Assembly: GCF_002754475.1 (NCBI RefSeq)
Contig: NZ_PEFL01000001.1
Coordinates: forward strand, 682,001-746,000
Direction: 5' to 3'
Source of the DNA: Comamonas sp. 26
Lineage (GTDB): Bacteria; Pseudomonadota; Gammaproteobacteria; Burkholderiales; Burkholderiaceae_C
Length of the DNA: 64,000 nucleotides
This document shows positions 7,473 through 16,674 of the stretch, in pieces (position 1 is the stretch's first letter; each line of letters begins with the position of its first letter). Position numbers and translations under genes: made by a program. The notes under the pieces are model-generated. The model made no database searches and was not told where the DNA came from. It worked only from the letters and a program-made list of their open reading frames with translations.

Positions 7473-7946
7473 ATGAACTTTGTACGCATCACCTATACCG
7501 GCAAAAAGCTCTACCGCGACCGCGCTACCGGCCATGTCTGGACTCCTGACGAAGAAAAGCTGGTGAGCGAGGCCATCGCCAAGCCGCTGCTGAAGTTTGT
7601 CGAGTTCAAGCGCACCGCGGATCTGCCCAAGGCCGAGCCCGCAGAAACTACAGAGCAGGGCGCGGCGGGCTCGGAGCTGAACGCGGCCACACCTGTCACC
7701 ACGCCCACCACCACTCCCGAGCTGACAGAGCAGGAAATAGCGGCCCTGGAGCAGAAGGTGCTGGACGACAAGGCCAAGGAAGTGGACGACCAGCGCGAGG
7801 CCATGCTGATCACCGTGCAGGGCATGAACAAGGCCGCTTTGACAGAGTACGCCCAGAAGTTTGACCACAGCTTTGACAGCAAAGCCAAGGTGGACGACAT
7901 GCGCATCACCGTCAACGGCCTGATTCACCAATTCGGAGTGCGCTGA
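7473..7946 (+). CDS. Unrecognised phage morphogenesis protein
   Basis: A 157-residue, mostly acidic protein. The N terminus (RITYTGKKLYRDRATGHVWTPDEEKLV) looks like a small compact domain. It is followed by a Thr/Pro linker (VTTPTTTPELTEQE) and a helical C-terminal region. It ends one base before the start of the next gene at 7948, so the two are probably coupled. Position suggests a head-associated or neck protein, but no family is recognised. Confidence 0.5.
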   Translation: MNFVRITYTGKKLYRDRATGHVWTPDEEKLVSEAIAKPLLKFVEFKRTADLPKAEPAETTEQGAAGSELNAATPVTTPTTTPELTEQEIAALEQKVLDDKAKEVDDQREAMLITVQGMNKAALTEYAQKFDHSFDSKAKVDDMRITVNGLIHQFGVR

Positions 7947-7947
7947 C

Positions 7948-8622
7948 ATGAACCTTGAGGAACTGATTGCCTCCTTTCGGGAGGATGCAATGGACAAGAC
8001 CGAGCCCTACTTGTGGGGCGATGAGTCTGTGACGCGCTGGCTCAATGAAGCCCAGGACGAGGCGGCCATTCGCGGCCGTCTTCTGCTGGATGACAGCACG
8101 CCAGCCGTGACCACCATTGCGGTAGAGGCTGGCAAGGCCTCCTATCAGCTCCATTCCAAGGTTTATGAAATCGTCCATCTGCAGTGGACACCGAGCGCGG
8201 CCGCGCATCGAGCCCAGCCGGTGATTTTGGTGACGCGCGAGTGGCTGGACCGCAATCACCCGGACTGGCGCGTGCGCTTTGAGTGGGATGCGCTGTATGC
8301 CATCCAGACCGAGGGCGCGCTGCGGATGGTCCCCACGCCCCGTGAAGATGGGGTGCTGACGCTGGAGGCCTATCGCCTGCCCATGAAGGCCATGGCCAAT
8401 GACACGGACAAGCCCGAGATTCATGCGGCCAGCCATGCCTACTTGGTGTACTGGGCCTTGCACAAGGCATTCAGCCAGCCCGATAGCGATGGCTTTGACC
8501 CGCAGCGCGGCAAGACTGCCGAGGCGGCATTTACAGGCTACTTCGGGTTGCGGCCTGATTCCGACCTGCGCCGCGCGACTCGGCAGGATGTGCCCCAGGT
8601 CAACGTGAACTATATTTTCTGA
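7948..8622 (+). CDS. Putative head-tail adaptor protein
   Basis: The 224-residue protein has an N-terminal helical segment (LIASFREDAMDKTEPYLWGDESVTRWLNEAQDEAAIRG) typical of phage adaptor or head-completion proteins that sit under the portal ring. A beta-rich part follows, and then helices with KPEIHAASHAYLVYWALHKAF. The YLWGDESVTRWLNEAQDE pattern is shared with neck genes of podoviruses. The start is one base after the preceding stop, and the next gene begins 8 bp downstream, so it lies in a tight late operon. Confidence 0.6.
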   Translation: MNLEELIASFREDAMDKTEPYLWGDESVTRWLNEAQDEAAIRGRLLLDDSTPAVTTIAVEAGKASYQLHSKVYEIVHLQWTPSAAAHRAQPVILVTREWLDRNHPDWRVRFEWDALYAIQTEGALRMVPTPREDGVLTLEAYRLPMKAMANDTDKPEIHAASHAYLVYWALHKAFSQPDSDGFDPQRGKTAEAAFTGYFGLRPDSDLRRATRQDVPQVNVNYIF

Positions 8623-8630
8623 GGTGCCGC

Positions 8631-10268
8631 ATGTTCGGACTGTCCAAACCCCAACCTAAAGCCAAGGGCGCGGCCCTGGCCCAGGCGCAAAACCAGGCAC
8701 CTGACTCCATCCCCGGCATGTTCAAGCCGGGCGAGTTTGTTTTGCCGCCAGACACAGTGCACGCCATGGGCGGTAAGCAGGCACTTCAAGGTGTGGTGGA
8801 TGCCACTCACTCTCAAGTGCCTGTGCAAGTCGATGGCCAGGCGCAAGGCCTGGGGCTCAAGCCCGAGGTTTTCTTTGCCAATGGCGGCGCGCCAGAGGAC
8901 CAGCTCAAAGCGCCCATCAGCCCTTCCAATATTTATCCACAGGGCAGCCCAAGTGCTGGCGCTGGCATGAATCGCGGCCCTGGGATGCAGTTCGGCAGTA
9001 GCGGCCAGTTTGCCAAAGTGCCAAGCGGCATTGGTGGCAATCCAGCAGCGCCAGCGCGTCCCACGGCACAAGCGCCAGCCGCATCACCAGCGATAGCAGC
9101 CGCGCCAGCCATGGCACCCCCAGCCGCATCAGCACCGGTGGCTGCGCAAGCCCGCACAAGTCCCGGCATCTTCCCCGGCAACCGCCTGCAGGGGGATAGT
9201 GGCTTTTCTGGGGCACCTATCGCCCGGCCAGCTGCAGTAGCAGCGACCCAAGAACCAGGCGCTCAGCTCAAAGCGATTGCTGACAAGAATTCGCGTGGCG
9301 AGAGCTATGGCAACGACGCGCCCAATATGGCCAACCTGGGGCTGCAGTCTCCCAAGCCTGCCCAGGCGAGCGCGCCAGCCGCGCCCCCGGCTACTGGTGG
9401 CTTGTCTTACTCAGACAATATGCGCTCCATTGGTGACGACATTAAGCGCAGCTGGGGTGCTGGCAACTACGGTGAAGCCATTGGCAAGACCGTGGCAGGA
9501 ACTGTTGGCGGCATCACCACCCCCGTGATTGATGGCGTGGTCAATGGTGCCAGCGGTGTGTCGGGCTTTGCGCGCGGCTTGTTTGGCATGGAAAGCGACA
9601 GCAGCGCGGCTGCCGGCGTACCAGCGGCGGCATCATCGGCATCGCCCGCAGCCAATCGCGCAGCACCAGCGGGCTACACCCAGGCCAGCCAAGGTGTGAT
9701 GGGACCGCCCAGCCGTGCGGATCTGGCCGCTCAAGGCAAACAGGTAGATGCCAACCTGCAAACCATGGGCTTCAATACTGCGCTTGCCCGTGAGCGCATG
9801 GGCCAGCAAGGTGCCAACCAGCGCGCGGCCTTGGCCGAGTCCGGAGCAAGTGCCCGTGCCAATGGCCAGCTGGGTCTTGGATTGGGACGCCTGGCACTGG
9901 ATCAGAGTCGCGCCGGCAGCGAGGACCGACTGCGCGAGCCGCAGATTCGCGCGGCAGAGCGCATAGGGCAGATGCAGGAGGCGTACATCAATGCCGAGAC
10001 GCCAGAGCAAAAGGCCGCGATTGCAAGCCAGATGCGCGCCTATGGCGGTAAGGATGACGCTGATTGGAAGGTGCAGGTCACGCCTGCAACCAAAAACGTG
10101 GATGGGTCTACGTCAGCAGGGTCCATCATTCGCTGGAACACCCGAGATGGGGATGTTCAAGAGGTATCTGGTTCTCAGAGCAAACAGGAGTTTGTGAAGG
10201 GAACTGTGTACCAAGATGCCAAGGGCAATAAGCAGCGATGGAATGGAACCTCTTTTGAGTCCGTGTAA
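8631..10268 (+). CDS. Large Ala/Pro-rich phage structural protein
   Basis: This 545-residue protein has a conserved-looking N terminus (PDSIPGMFKPGEFVLPPDTV, then HAMGGKQALQGVVDATH). A long low-complexity Ala/Pro/Gly middle (about residues 130-350) follows, then a helical region (about 370-460) and a C-terminal block (KVQVTPATKNVDGSTSAGSI). The head block recurs in phage proteins related to tail or ejection apparatus. I infer a virion-internal or tail-associated role from position between neck genes and the giant polyvalent gene. The stop at 10268 directly abuts the opposite-strand gene at 10270, the left edge of a cargo island. Confidence 0.55.
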   Translation: MFGLSKPQPKAKGAALAQAQNQAPDSIPGMFKPGEFVLPPDTVHAMGGKQALQGVVDATHSQVPVQVDGQAQGLGLKPEVFFANGGAPEDQLKAPISPSNIYPQGSPSAGAGMNRGPGMQFGSSGQFAKVPSGIGGNPAAPARPTAQAPAASPAIAAAPAMAPPAASAPVAAQARTSPGIFPGNRLQGDSGFSGAPIARPAAVAATQEPGAQLKAIADKNSRGESYGNDAPNMANLGLQSPKPAQASAPAAPPATGGLSYSDNMRSIGDDIKRSWGAGNYGEAIGKTVAGTVGGITTPVIDGVVNGASGVSGFARGLFGMESDSSAAAGVPAAASSASPAANRAAPAGYTQASQGVMGPPSRADLAAQGKQVDANLQTMGFNTALARERMGQQGANQRAALAESGASARANGQLGLGLGRLALDQSRAGSEDRLREPQIRAAERIGQMQEAYINAETPEQKAAIASQMRAYGGKDDADWKVQVTPATKNVDGSTSAGSIIRWNTRDGDVQEVSGSQSKQEFVKGTVYQDAKGNKQRWNGTSFESV

Positions 10269-10269
10269 T

Positions 10270-10752
10270 TCAATTACTTACTGGGCGCGCGGTTGATGGA
10301 TCAAACTGATTTGGGGAAGAAGTCGGTTCATCAACGGGGCGCGCGGTTGTGGGGTCAAAGGCACTGCTTGCGGGTGAATCAAGTTTCCCATTGAATGGGA
10401 TCGACCCATTGTTTTGAGGTGGTTTGGGCGCTTGAGCTGCTGTTTTTTGAGTCCGGTTGCCGTTGAACTCAGCCCATTGTCCAAGCATGAATAGCCCGAG
10501 GCAGACCCATACAAGTATGAAAAAGCTCTTTGGCCAGGCGCGCTTGGCACGTTCTGTCAGGAACACCGCATAGAGTCCATAAGCTACAAGCCCCAGCACT
10601 ATGGGCCCGACCCAAGTGACGAGCCACATGCCGATTGCTTGTGAGTCGTAGTAAATCAGCGGATTGGCCAGAGCCACGATCCCCATGCCGATCAGGTGAC
10701 GGGCATATAAGAGTGGCGTTGGTGTCGCAGTTGAGGCTGTAGTTGCTTGCAT
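10270..10752 (-). CDS. Multi-pass membrane protein with FDPxTARPV C-terminal repeats
   Basis: The start at ATG 10752 has GGAGG 4 nt upstream, better than the in-frame ATG at 10833. The 160-residue product has about three membrane spans (near residues 20-40, 45-70, 80-100). Its polar tail carries FDPTTARPV and FDPSTARPV. The same motif (FDPKTAKPV) opens the giant phage protein at 13038. It is transcribed against the late operon. Possible roles include superinfection exclusion or membrane targeting of a phage component, but nothing in the sequence settles this. Confidence 0.55.
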   Translation of the reverse strand: MQATTASTATPTPLLYARHLIGMGIVALANPLIYYDSQAIGMWLVTWVGPIVLGLVAYGLYAVFLTERAKRAWPKSFFILVWVCLGLFMLGQWAEFNGNRTQKTAAQAPKPPQNNGSIPFNGKLDSPASSAFDPTTARPVDEPTSSPNQFDPSTARPVSN

Positions 10753-10819
10753 GTTCCCTCCTGCTGGGAACTGTAGCAGAGGGGTCAACATGTCGAGGCA
10801 TCGGAGGTTCGTGATTTTA

Positions 10820-10854
10820 TTGTACTTTTGCAAAAATACTGTATAAAATTACAG
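10820..10854 (+). promoter_or_regulatory. Promoter with LexA (SOS) box for the DprA/PRTase pair
   Basis: CTGTATAAAATTACAG at 10839-10854 is a perfect CTGT-N8-ACAG LexA box, with a further T before it and AGT around it in the E. coli-like pattern TACTG-N10-CAGT. It overlaps a plausible -10 (TATAAA, 10842-10847), with a weak -35 TTGTAC (10820-10825) at 16 bp. LexA bound here would block RNA polymerase, so the pair should be induced by DNA damage. It lies 60 nt upstream of the DprA-like start. Confidence 0.75.
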
Positions 10855-10914
10855 TCTTCTGTGTGGTACTTTTGAACTAAGCTGTACTCAAATTTAGTAA
10901 GAAATGGGAAGAAA

Positions 10915-11799
10915 ATGGGCTGGGCAATTTCAGAATTCCTAGCGGAAAAGCCAATTGATATACGCGTCGAGCTAGGGGCGTATGAATTTCTTTGGCAACA
11001 AAAGGACGCCACCACAAAACGGTTGGCGGAGCTGTTTGATGCACATCCGGGGAAGCTACCCTCGGAACTTGTTGATGAAGACGACGCCTTGAAGGCCTCG
11101 GAAGAAGTGCTGAGCTTCTTCAGCAAAGGCGGGGTCTCGAATTTTGGTATTCGTATTAACGGCAGCCCAGACTATCCCGAGCGCTTGCGCGATGCTCCCT
11201 ATCCGGTGGAATTGCTGTATTTTTTGGGAACCTGGGAGCTGGCGGAGGCACCGCGTAGGGTTGCAGTAGTTGGAACTAGAGAGGTTAGTACGGAGGGGGC
11301 AAGTCGTACACGCAAGCTAGTTCGTCAGTTGGTCGAGAATGATTTCACAATCGTTTCCGGCCTCGCCAAGGGTGTTGATACCATCGCCCACGAGACTGCG
11401 ATCGCAGCTGGGGGGAGAACCGTGGCCGTAATTGGTACGCCAATTTCTGAGGTTTACCCCAAGGAGAATGCGTATCTCCAGCACAAGATTGCCCATGATT
11501 TTTTGTTAGTCAGCCAAGTTCCGGTCTTGCGTTACAAGGCGCAAGGGGCGCATATCAATCGTTTCTTTTTTCCTGAAAGAAACAAAACCATGTCTGCTTT
11601 GTCAGAGGCGACAATTATCGTTGAGGCGAGTGAAACATCGGGCACCTTAATTCAAGCGCGTGCTGCCCTAGAGCAAGGTCGAAAGCTGTTTATTTTGGAA
11701 AGCAATTTCCATAATCCTGCGATTTCTTGGCCTGCTAAGTACGAGGCCAAAGGAGCTATTCGAGTGAAGAGTGTTGAGGATATATTGAAAGAATTTTAA
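10915..11799 (+). CDS. DprA/Smf-like Rossmann protein of a DprA-PRTase two-gene system
   Basis: The 294-residue protein carries the DprA core: SPDYPERLRDAPYPVELLYF (84-103), RRVAVVGTREVSTEGASRT (114-132), TIVSGLAKGVDTIAHETAI (145-163), VAVIGTPISEVYPKEN (170-185), then FPERNKTMSALSEA and EASETSGTLIQARAALEQGR. DprA proteins bind single-stranded DNA and load RecA during transformation. This copy lacks the C-terminal winged-helix domain of housekeeping DprA. It is AT-rich, lies in a prophage behind an SOS box, and is followed after 5 bp by a phosphoribosyltransferase gene. That pairing matches the anti-phage toxin-antitoxin-like system I recall as ShosTA, in which the DprA-like protein is the antitoxin. 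Confidence 0.75.
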   Translation: MGWAISEFLAEKPIDIRVELGAYEFLWQQKDATTKRLAELFDAHPGKLPSELVDEDDALKASEEVLSFFSKGGVSNFGIRINGSPDYPERLRDAPYPVELLYFLGTWELAEAPRRVAVVGTREVSTEGASRTRKLVRQLVENDFTIVSGLAKGVDTIAHETAIAAGGRTVAVIGTPISEVYPKENAYLQHKIAHDFLLVSQVPVLRYKAQGAHINRFFFPERNKTMSALSEATIIVEASETSGTLIQARAALEQGRKLFILESNFHNPAISWPAKYEAKGAIRVKSVEDILKEF

Positions 11800-11804
11800 T
11801 AAGA

Positions 11805-12476
11805 ATGAATCTTCCGACTCGACTTACCAAAATTACCGATATTCAGATTGGTGATCATTCTTTTTTGAATGAATCTCATCAGTGTTTCTATTGGGGGGAG
11901 TACACCCCTTATAAAGGAGCTACATACTCTTCAACAAATCAGCTTATTATGAATTTGAAGAAGAAGATGGAGCGACGTGGTAAGCCTGATTGGCATTACA
12001 AAGCTGAGGCAATTGAGAACGTTGCACGTCAATTTTCCAGGCTTTGGAATTGGGGGGATGTGAACTCTAAATTTTCCTTGGTGGTGGTTCCAATGCCTTC
12101 GTCAAAGGCTAAAGCTGATCCTGAATATGACGATAGGATGATGCAGGTGCTCTGCCGTATTGGCACGCTTGTAAACGTGCCTTTAGATATACGGGACTGC
12201 TTATCGTTTGATGGATCTTGTCCTCCTAGTCATGGAGCCACTGAAAGGCCCAGTGTAGATAGGCTTTATGGGTCTATGTCTTTTAATAAGTATGCGACTG
12301 TTGAGCAAGGCCCTCCAAACATGATATTTTTGTTCGATGATGTTTTGACTTCGGGCGCACATTTTGTCGCCGCGTCGCGCGCTTTGAATGAAAATTATCC
12401 AGGCGCTCAAATCATTGGAAACTTTGTCGCGCGCCGTGCCTTGATTAATCCCTTTGAAAATACTGACGATTCTTAA
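11805..12476 (+). CDS. ComF-like phosphoribosyltransferase of the DprA-PRTase system
   Basis: The 223-residue protein has a type I phosphoribosyltransferase core: SLVVVPMPSSKAKADPEYDDR (about 91-111) and the PRPP-binding loop FLFDDVLTSGAHFVAAS (175-191), with the paired aspartates at 178-179. Such enzymes move a phosphoribosyl group, but ComF-like members lack a defined substrate. The start lies 5 bp after the DprA-like stop with no intervening terminator, and a strong terminator follows at 12523. In ShosTA-type pairs the PRTase is the toxic partner. That assignment is from memory and gene layout, not from any activity seen here. Confidence 0.7.
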   Translation: MNLPTRLTKITDIQIGDHSFLNESHQCFYWGEYTPYKGATYSSTNQLIMNLKKKMERRGKPDWHYKAEAIENVARQFSRLWNWGDVNSKFSLVVVPMPSSKAKADPEYDDRMMQVLCRIGTLVNVPLDIRDCLSFDGSCPPSHGATERPSVDRLYGSMSFNKYATVEQGPPNMIFLFDDVLTSGAHFVAASRALNENYPGAQIIGNFVARRALINPFENTDDS

Positions 12477-12522
12477 AAATCCTGTGAAGTCAAAGTATCT
12501 CAATTTTTTTGAGATGCAAACC

Positions 12523-12547
12523 AAGCCCGCCTAGTGCGGGCTTTTTT
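12523..12547 (+). terminator. Rho-independent terminator of the DprA/PRTase operon
   Basis: AAGCCCGC (12523-12530) pairs with GCGGGCTT (12536-12543), followed on the plus strand by TTTT. It isolates the two-gene cargo operon from the following genes. Confidence 0.85.
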
Positions 12548-12581
12548 GTCGCCTGCTGCGATCGAAATCGCGCTCGATGAG

Positions 12582-12917
12582 TCAGGAGTGGAGGGTGCAG
12601 CGTCCCCCTTGATTCTCTGCCCACTCTTTGGGCGTCTCAACCGTGCTGAGGCCTGGCACTGTAGCTTTGCAGCGTGCGCCTTTTTGAGTGAAGCCAGAGC
12701 AGTAGACACGGTATTCGTCCTGATGCCACCCAAGGTAGTCTGACTTGCTTACCCCATAGTGCTTTGCAAGAAATCCAACGGGGTCCGCTGCGTACGCGAT
12801 TACTTCTTGCGCGCCGAGCAGGACTGTGCGCTGTCCTCCCGGCGCAGCATGGGAAACATAAAAGCCGACGTCCTTCTCAGCCAGTTCCTTGATCGCGCTT
12901 GCGAGGTGGTTGCTCAT
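12582..12917 (-). CDS. Small Cys-rich phage protein
   Basis: A 111-residue protein starts at ATG 12917. The first half (LASAIKELAEKDVGFYVSH, then VLLGAQEVIAYAADPVGFLAKHYGVS) is helical. The second half contains cysteines and a histidine in YCSGFTQKGARCKATVPG and GRCTLHS, spaced in a way that could bind a zinc ion. It is transcribed opposite to the late genes and forms the right edge of the cargo island holding the DprA/PRTase pair. No family is recognised. Confidence 0.5.
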   Translation of the reverse strand: MSNHLASAIKELAEKDVGFYVSHAAPGGQRTVLLGAQEVIAYAADPVGFLAKHYGVSKSDYLGWHQDEYRVYCSGFTQKGARCKATVPGLSTVETPKEWAENQGGRCTLHS

Positions 12918-12990
12918 GCATAAGCCTTTCTGTGGTGACTTGGATACTTGAATGGTATTGCAGCCGCGCTAGTGGATGGTTGCGCATGCC

Positions 12991-13007
12991 CCCCTCTAGG
13001 GTTCGAC
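12991..13007. repeat. 17-bp direct repeat, copy 1
   Basis: CCCCTCTAGGGTTCGAC occurs here, 31 bp before the giant phage gene, and again at 19876-19892, 32 bp before the next tail gene. Exact 17-mers upstream of two late genes suggest a phage promoter element or regulator site, or a recombination remnant. Confidence 0.55.
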
Positions 13008-13750
13008 CTGCAGTCAGGGGTGAGGTGTCATTGGGGGATGAGCAATGCATTCGACCCCAAAACGGCCAAGCCGGTTACATGCAGCAGCAGGGCAAGGCCC
13101 AGGGCTGGAGCAAAGACATGGTGGCCCAGCGCAATGCGCTGCAAAGCCAGCTGACCAAGCTGGAGGTGCAGTCGGCTGCAGGGCAGACACAAGGTGCATC
13201 GACCACTGGCACGCCAGCCCCCGCCCAGTTGAGCGGCATCACACAGATTCTGGCCAAGCAGATTCCCGCCATGAGCGAGCAGGAGCTGCAGCAGGCCATT
13301 GCCCATTACGGCCCCAATCACAAGCGCACGCAAAAACTGGAAAAAGCACTTCAGGCGCTTGCGCAGCAAACGCTAACAGCTATTGAAACAGGAGCTAATG
13401 CCAATGTCTCTCAAGCCTCTCAAGCCCAGCAAGGTAGCGCGCAACCTGCGCAAGCAACTCGAGCGCAAGCAACAGCGTCTGGCCCGTCTGCCGTAGGTGA
13501 AGCGGCGCGGATTGCCAAGGAAGGCAATGCCCAGCGCGAGCAAGACCGCCAGCGCCAGCTGGATGCCAGCGAACGCTGGATGCGCATGACCACGGTGGAG
13601 CGCCAGGCGATTACCCAGGCCAGCAAAGGTTTGAATGCCCCGCAGCGTGCAAATGTGCACAAAGCTGCCTGGGGCGACCTGTCGGAGAAGGTGCGCGCCA
13701 AGCTGGCCGATGCCATGGGCAATCAAACAGCCGTGGCCGGTAAAGATGCA

Positions 13751-13800
13751 GGAAATCAACCGCTAGCGCTTGTCAATAAAGCGCAAGTAGCTACTGAATC
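13751..13800. repeat. Short interspersed repeat, copy 2 (inside a gene)
   Basis: The segment reads AAATCAACCGCTAGCGCTTG then TCAATAAAGCGCAAGTAGCT, close to the copies in intergenic DNA at 2780 and 55991. Here it is translated in frame within the giant phage protein (about NQPLALVNKAQVATESV). A shorter related piece lies at 13368-13392. Confidence 0.5.
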
Positions 13801-14670
13801 TGTAGCAAATCCGTCAACCGGTCAAACACCCGTCAAACAGGCCGCGCAGCCGGTGGGCGATGAAAAACCGTTCGCGCCGGAGACCGGCACGCTGGGCATC
13901 CCTCGCGCTGACATGCCCCAGGTGCCCACGGCCAACCATGGCGGCATGGTCAAGCACCTGAATGCCCAAGGCATCGCTCACGAGACCACCATGGTGGACG
14001 CGGCAGCGCTCAAGCCCACGCAGGCTGAGTATTCGCCCGCCAAGGTCGAGGCTGCCAAGAGCGCGACTGGCGACCGTGCGGTGATTGTGTCCAGCGATGG
14101 CCACATCATTGACGGCCACCACCAGGCAGTCGCTGCAGCCGAGGAAGGCAAGCAGGTCAAGGCCATCGTGCTGGATGCACCGGTGGAGCAGGCGTTGGCA
14201 GCGGTGAAGGCTTCGCCCAGTGCGAATGCCGCGCCGGCATCAGCACCGGCAACCGAGCCCACGCCTGCACCTGCACCAAAGTCGGTACCGCAGCGCATGA
14301 AGGAGGCCAAGGCTGCGAAGGATGAAGCTGCGGCGTCCAAGCGCGTGGCAAAGCCCAAGAGCATTCCAGCCAAGATGCGCGAAGCCATGGCCGCGCGCGC
14401 CGACTATTTCACGCCTGGCAATATCGTGAAGGGTTACAGCGGTCATGACCGTGTGATTGCCTATACCACTCGGGATTCTCACGGCGGCTGGAGTGTGACG
14501 GTGCAGGCTGTTCGCAAGCAGGGTGATGGCTGGGTGAATGAAGCGAATGAGGGGCCGCGCACCCATACCACTCAACCCACGGCACGCGACCTCAAGGCGG
14601 GGCCGGTGGAGCGAGGCATTGATGTGCTGGGCAGAGAGGACGAGCTGCCATTCAGCCGCAGCACATTAGA

Positions 14671-15262
14671 GGCGCCACAAACCGATCAGGAAAAGGCTCT
14701 GGTTTTGCAGGGTGCGCCGGTTGCCGAAGTGGACACTGCCATTGCGCCGATGGGGGCACCTGCGATTCGCAGTTGGGCGACAGACTTGTTTGAGCAGCAG
14801 GGCGGAAAGGCGCACAACCCAGCGTTGGGCGATGTGATGCTAGACGGGCGATCAGTGCGCAGTTCGCTTGCTCATGGTCGTCCTAACGCTCACAAGGTAG
14901 CGGCTTTTGCTGCGGTCAAGGATGTGCTGGAGAAGGGTGCTGTGGTGCTCTCGGCTAGGCATGGCCGCGATGGTGACAGCTTCTATGTGAGCGCGCCAGT
15001 CAAAGTCGGCGGGGCTATCAATATAGTGACCGTGTTGGTCAAGCGAGACCCCAATGACCAGCGGATGTACTTGCATAGCGTGGCCACAAAAGAATATCTC
15101 CTGAACCGCCGAGTTTCCAGGACTGACACCACTAGTGGTGTGGAGCGATCTGGCTCAAACGATTCAGGAGACGCCTCTACTTTAGCAAAGCAAAGAGATG
15201 TGGGCAAGGCCTCGACCGAGGAAGTGGCAGATGAGCTGCATCGCCTGTTGACCTTGAATGCG
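14671..15262 (+). repeat. Duplicated LPD3-like domain, unit 1
   Basis: The unit runs from EAPQTDQEKALVLQGAPVAE through LFEQQGGKA, SFYVSAPVKV, VTVLVKRDPNDQRMYLHSV and RLLTLN. Unit 2 at 16086 repeats the same order of blocks. The fold is probably related to the polyvalent-protein domains of the BECR RNase superfamily; this is from memory of the family. Confidence 0.55.
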
Positions 15263-16085
15263 GGAGAACGGGCAGATAACGCATCGACAACGGCGCGCTT
15301 CCGCCGCGAAGCCGCAGACACCGCGACGGGCGCGGACTTTGATGTAGCCAGCTTCCTGCAAATCATGAACGAGGGGCAGCCAGCCAGCGCCGCAGCTGCT
15401 GCAGCCCCGGCGATGAACGTGCGCCCCAGCTACTCATCTGCAGCTCGTGCGGAGGCTGTGCGCGCCGTGACGGGCACGGCTGATGCCATTCGTCAGGCCT
15501 GGGCCAACGGTCCCGAGGTGATCGTTGCCTTTGACATGCAAGACCCTGTGGTGCCCGAGAGCGCGCGCCGTGCGGACTTGAAGCAACGCAGCGGCGGTGC
15601 CCGTGGCGCGCCGGAAGGCTTCTATTACCAGGGCAAGGTGTATCTGATGGCGTCCAAGCTCAAGACGCCCAATGACGCTGCCCGCGTGCTGTTTCATGAG
15701 GCGCTGGGCCACCATGGTCTGCGCGGCCTGTTTGGTAAGGAGCTGGACCAGATCCTGAACCAGGTGGCCAACATGCGTGAAAAGGAGGTGGACGCCAAGA
15801 TCAGTGAATACGGACTGCGCGGCGTCAGCAAGCTTGATCGCCGCACGGCCGCTGAAGAAGTCTTGGCCGAGATGGCGCAGAGCACGCCCCAGATTGGCTT
15901 TGTGCGCCGTGCCGTGGCCGCCATTCGTACCTGGCTGCGCACCCATGTGCCGGGTTTCAAATCTCTGGCCCTGACTGATGCCGAGCTGATCCGCAACTAC
16001 ATCCTGCCGGCGCGCGCCTGGGTGGAGAACGGCGGTGCTGCTGGCAATCTGAATGGGGTTGCTTCGTTCAGTCGTGACTCGCGTG

Positions 16086-16674
16086 AAGCACCTCAGACCG
16101 ATCTGGAAAAGGCGCTTGTGCTGCAGGGTGCGCCGGTGGCGGTCCTGGATTTGAAGAACGCGCCATCAGGGGGATATGCCGCAGTGGAGCGATGGGCGGC
16201 GGACCTCTTTGCCCAGCAGGGAGGTAAAGCCATCAGCCCGGAATTTGGTGAGGTGCTTCTGGATGCGCGCTCTGCAAAAAGCTCGGTAGCGCATGGCGGT
16301 GCCAACGATGCCAAGAAGGTGGCATTTGCAGCGGTCAAGGATGTGATTGAGCGTGGTGCGCTGGTGTATCGGACCACAGCGGGTAATACCGATAGCTTTT
16401 ACTCTTCCGCGCCGGTGAGTATTTCAGGCAAGGACAACATCGTGACGGTTCTGGTTCGCCGCGACCACAACACGCAGCGGATGTACCTGCATAGTGTTTC
16501 GCTCAAAGAAAATCTCCTGAAGCCGAGAGTATCCAGTGTTGATGCCAATAAGGCATCCGAACGGTCTGGCTCAACGAGTTCAGGAGAAGTCTCTACTTTA
16601 GCAAATGGTGTGCAGCAGGGCAAGGTGGCCACTGAAGATGTTGCGCGCGAACTCAACCGCCTGCTGACTCTGGA
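16086..16674 (+). repeat. Duplicated LPD3-like domain, unit 2
   Basis: This second unit begins EAPQTDLEKALVLQGAPVAV and shares LFAQQGGKA, SFYSSAPVSI, VTVLVRRDHNTQRMYLHSV and RLLTLD with unit 1. Many differences have accumulated, so the duplication is old or the units came from different phages. Confidence 0.55.
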
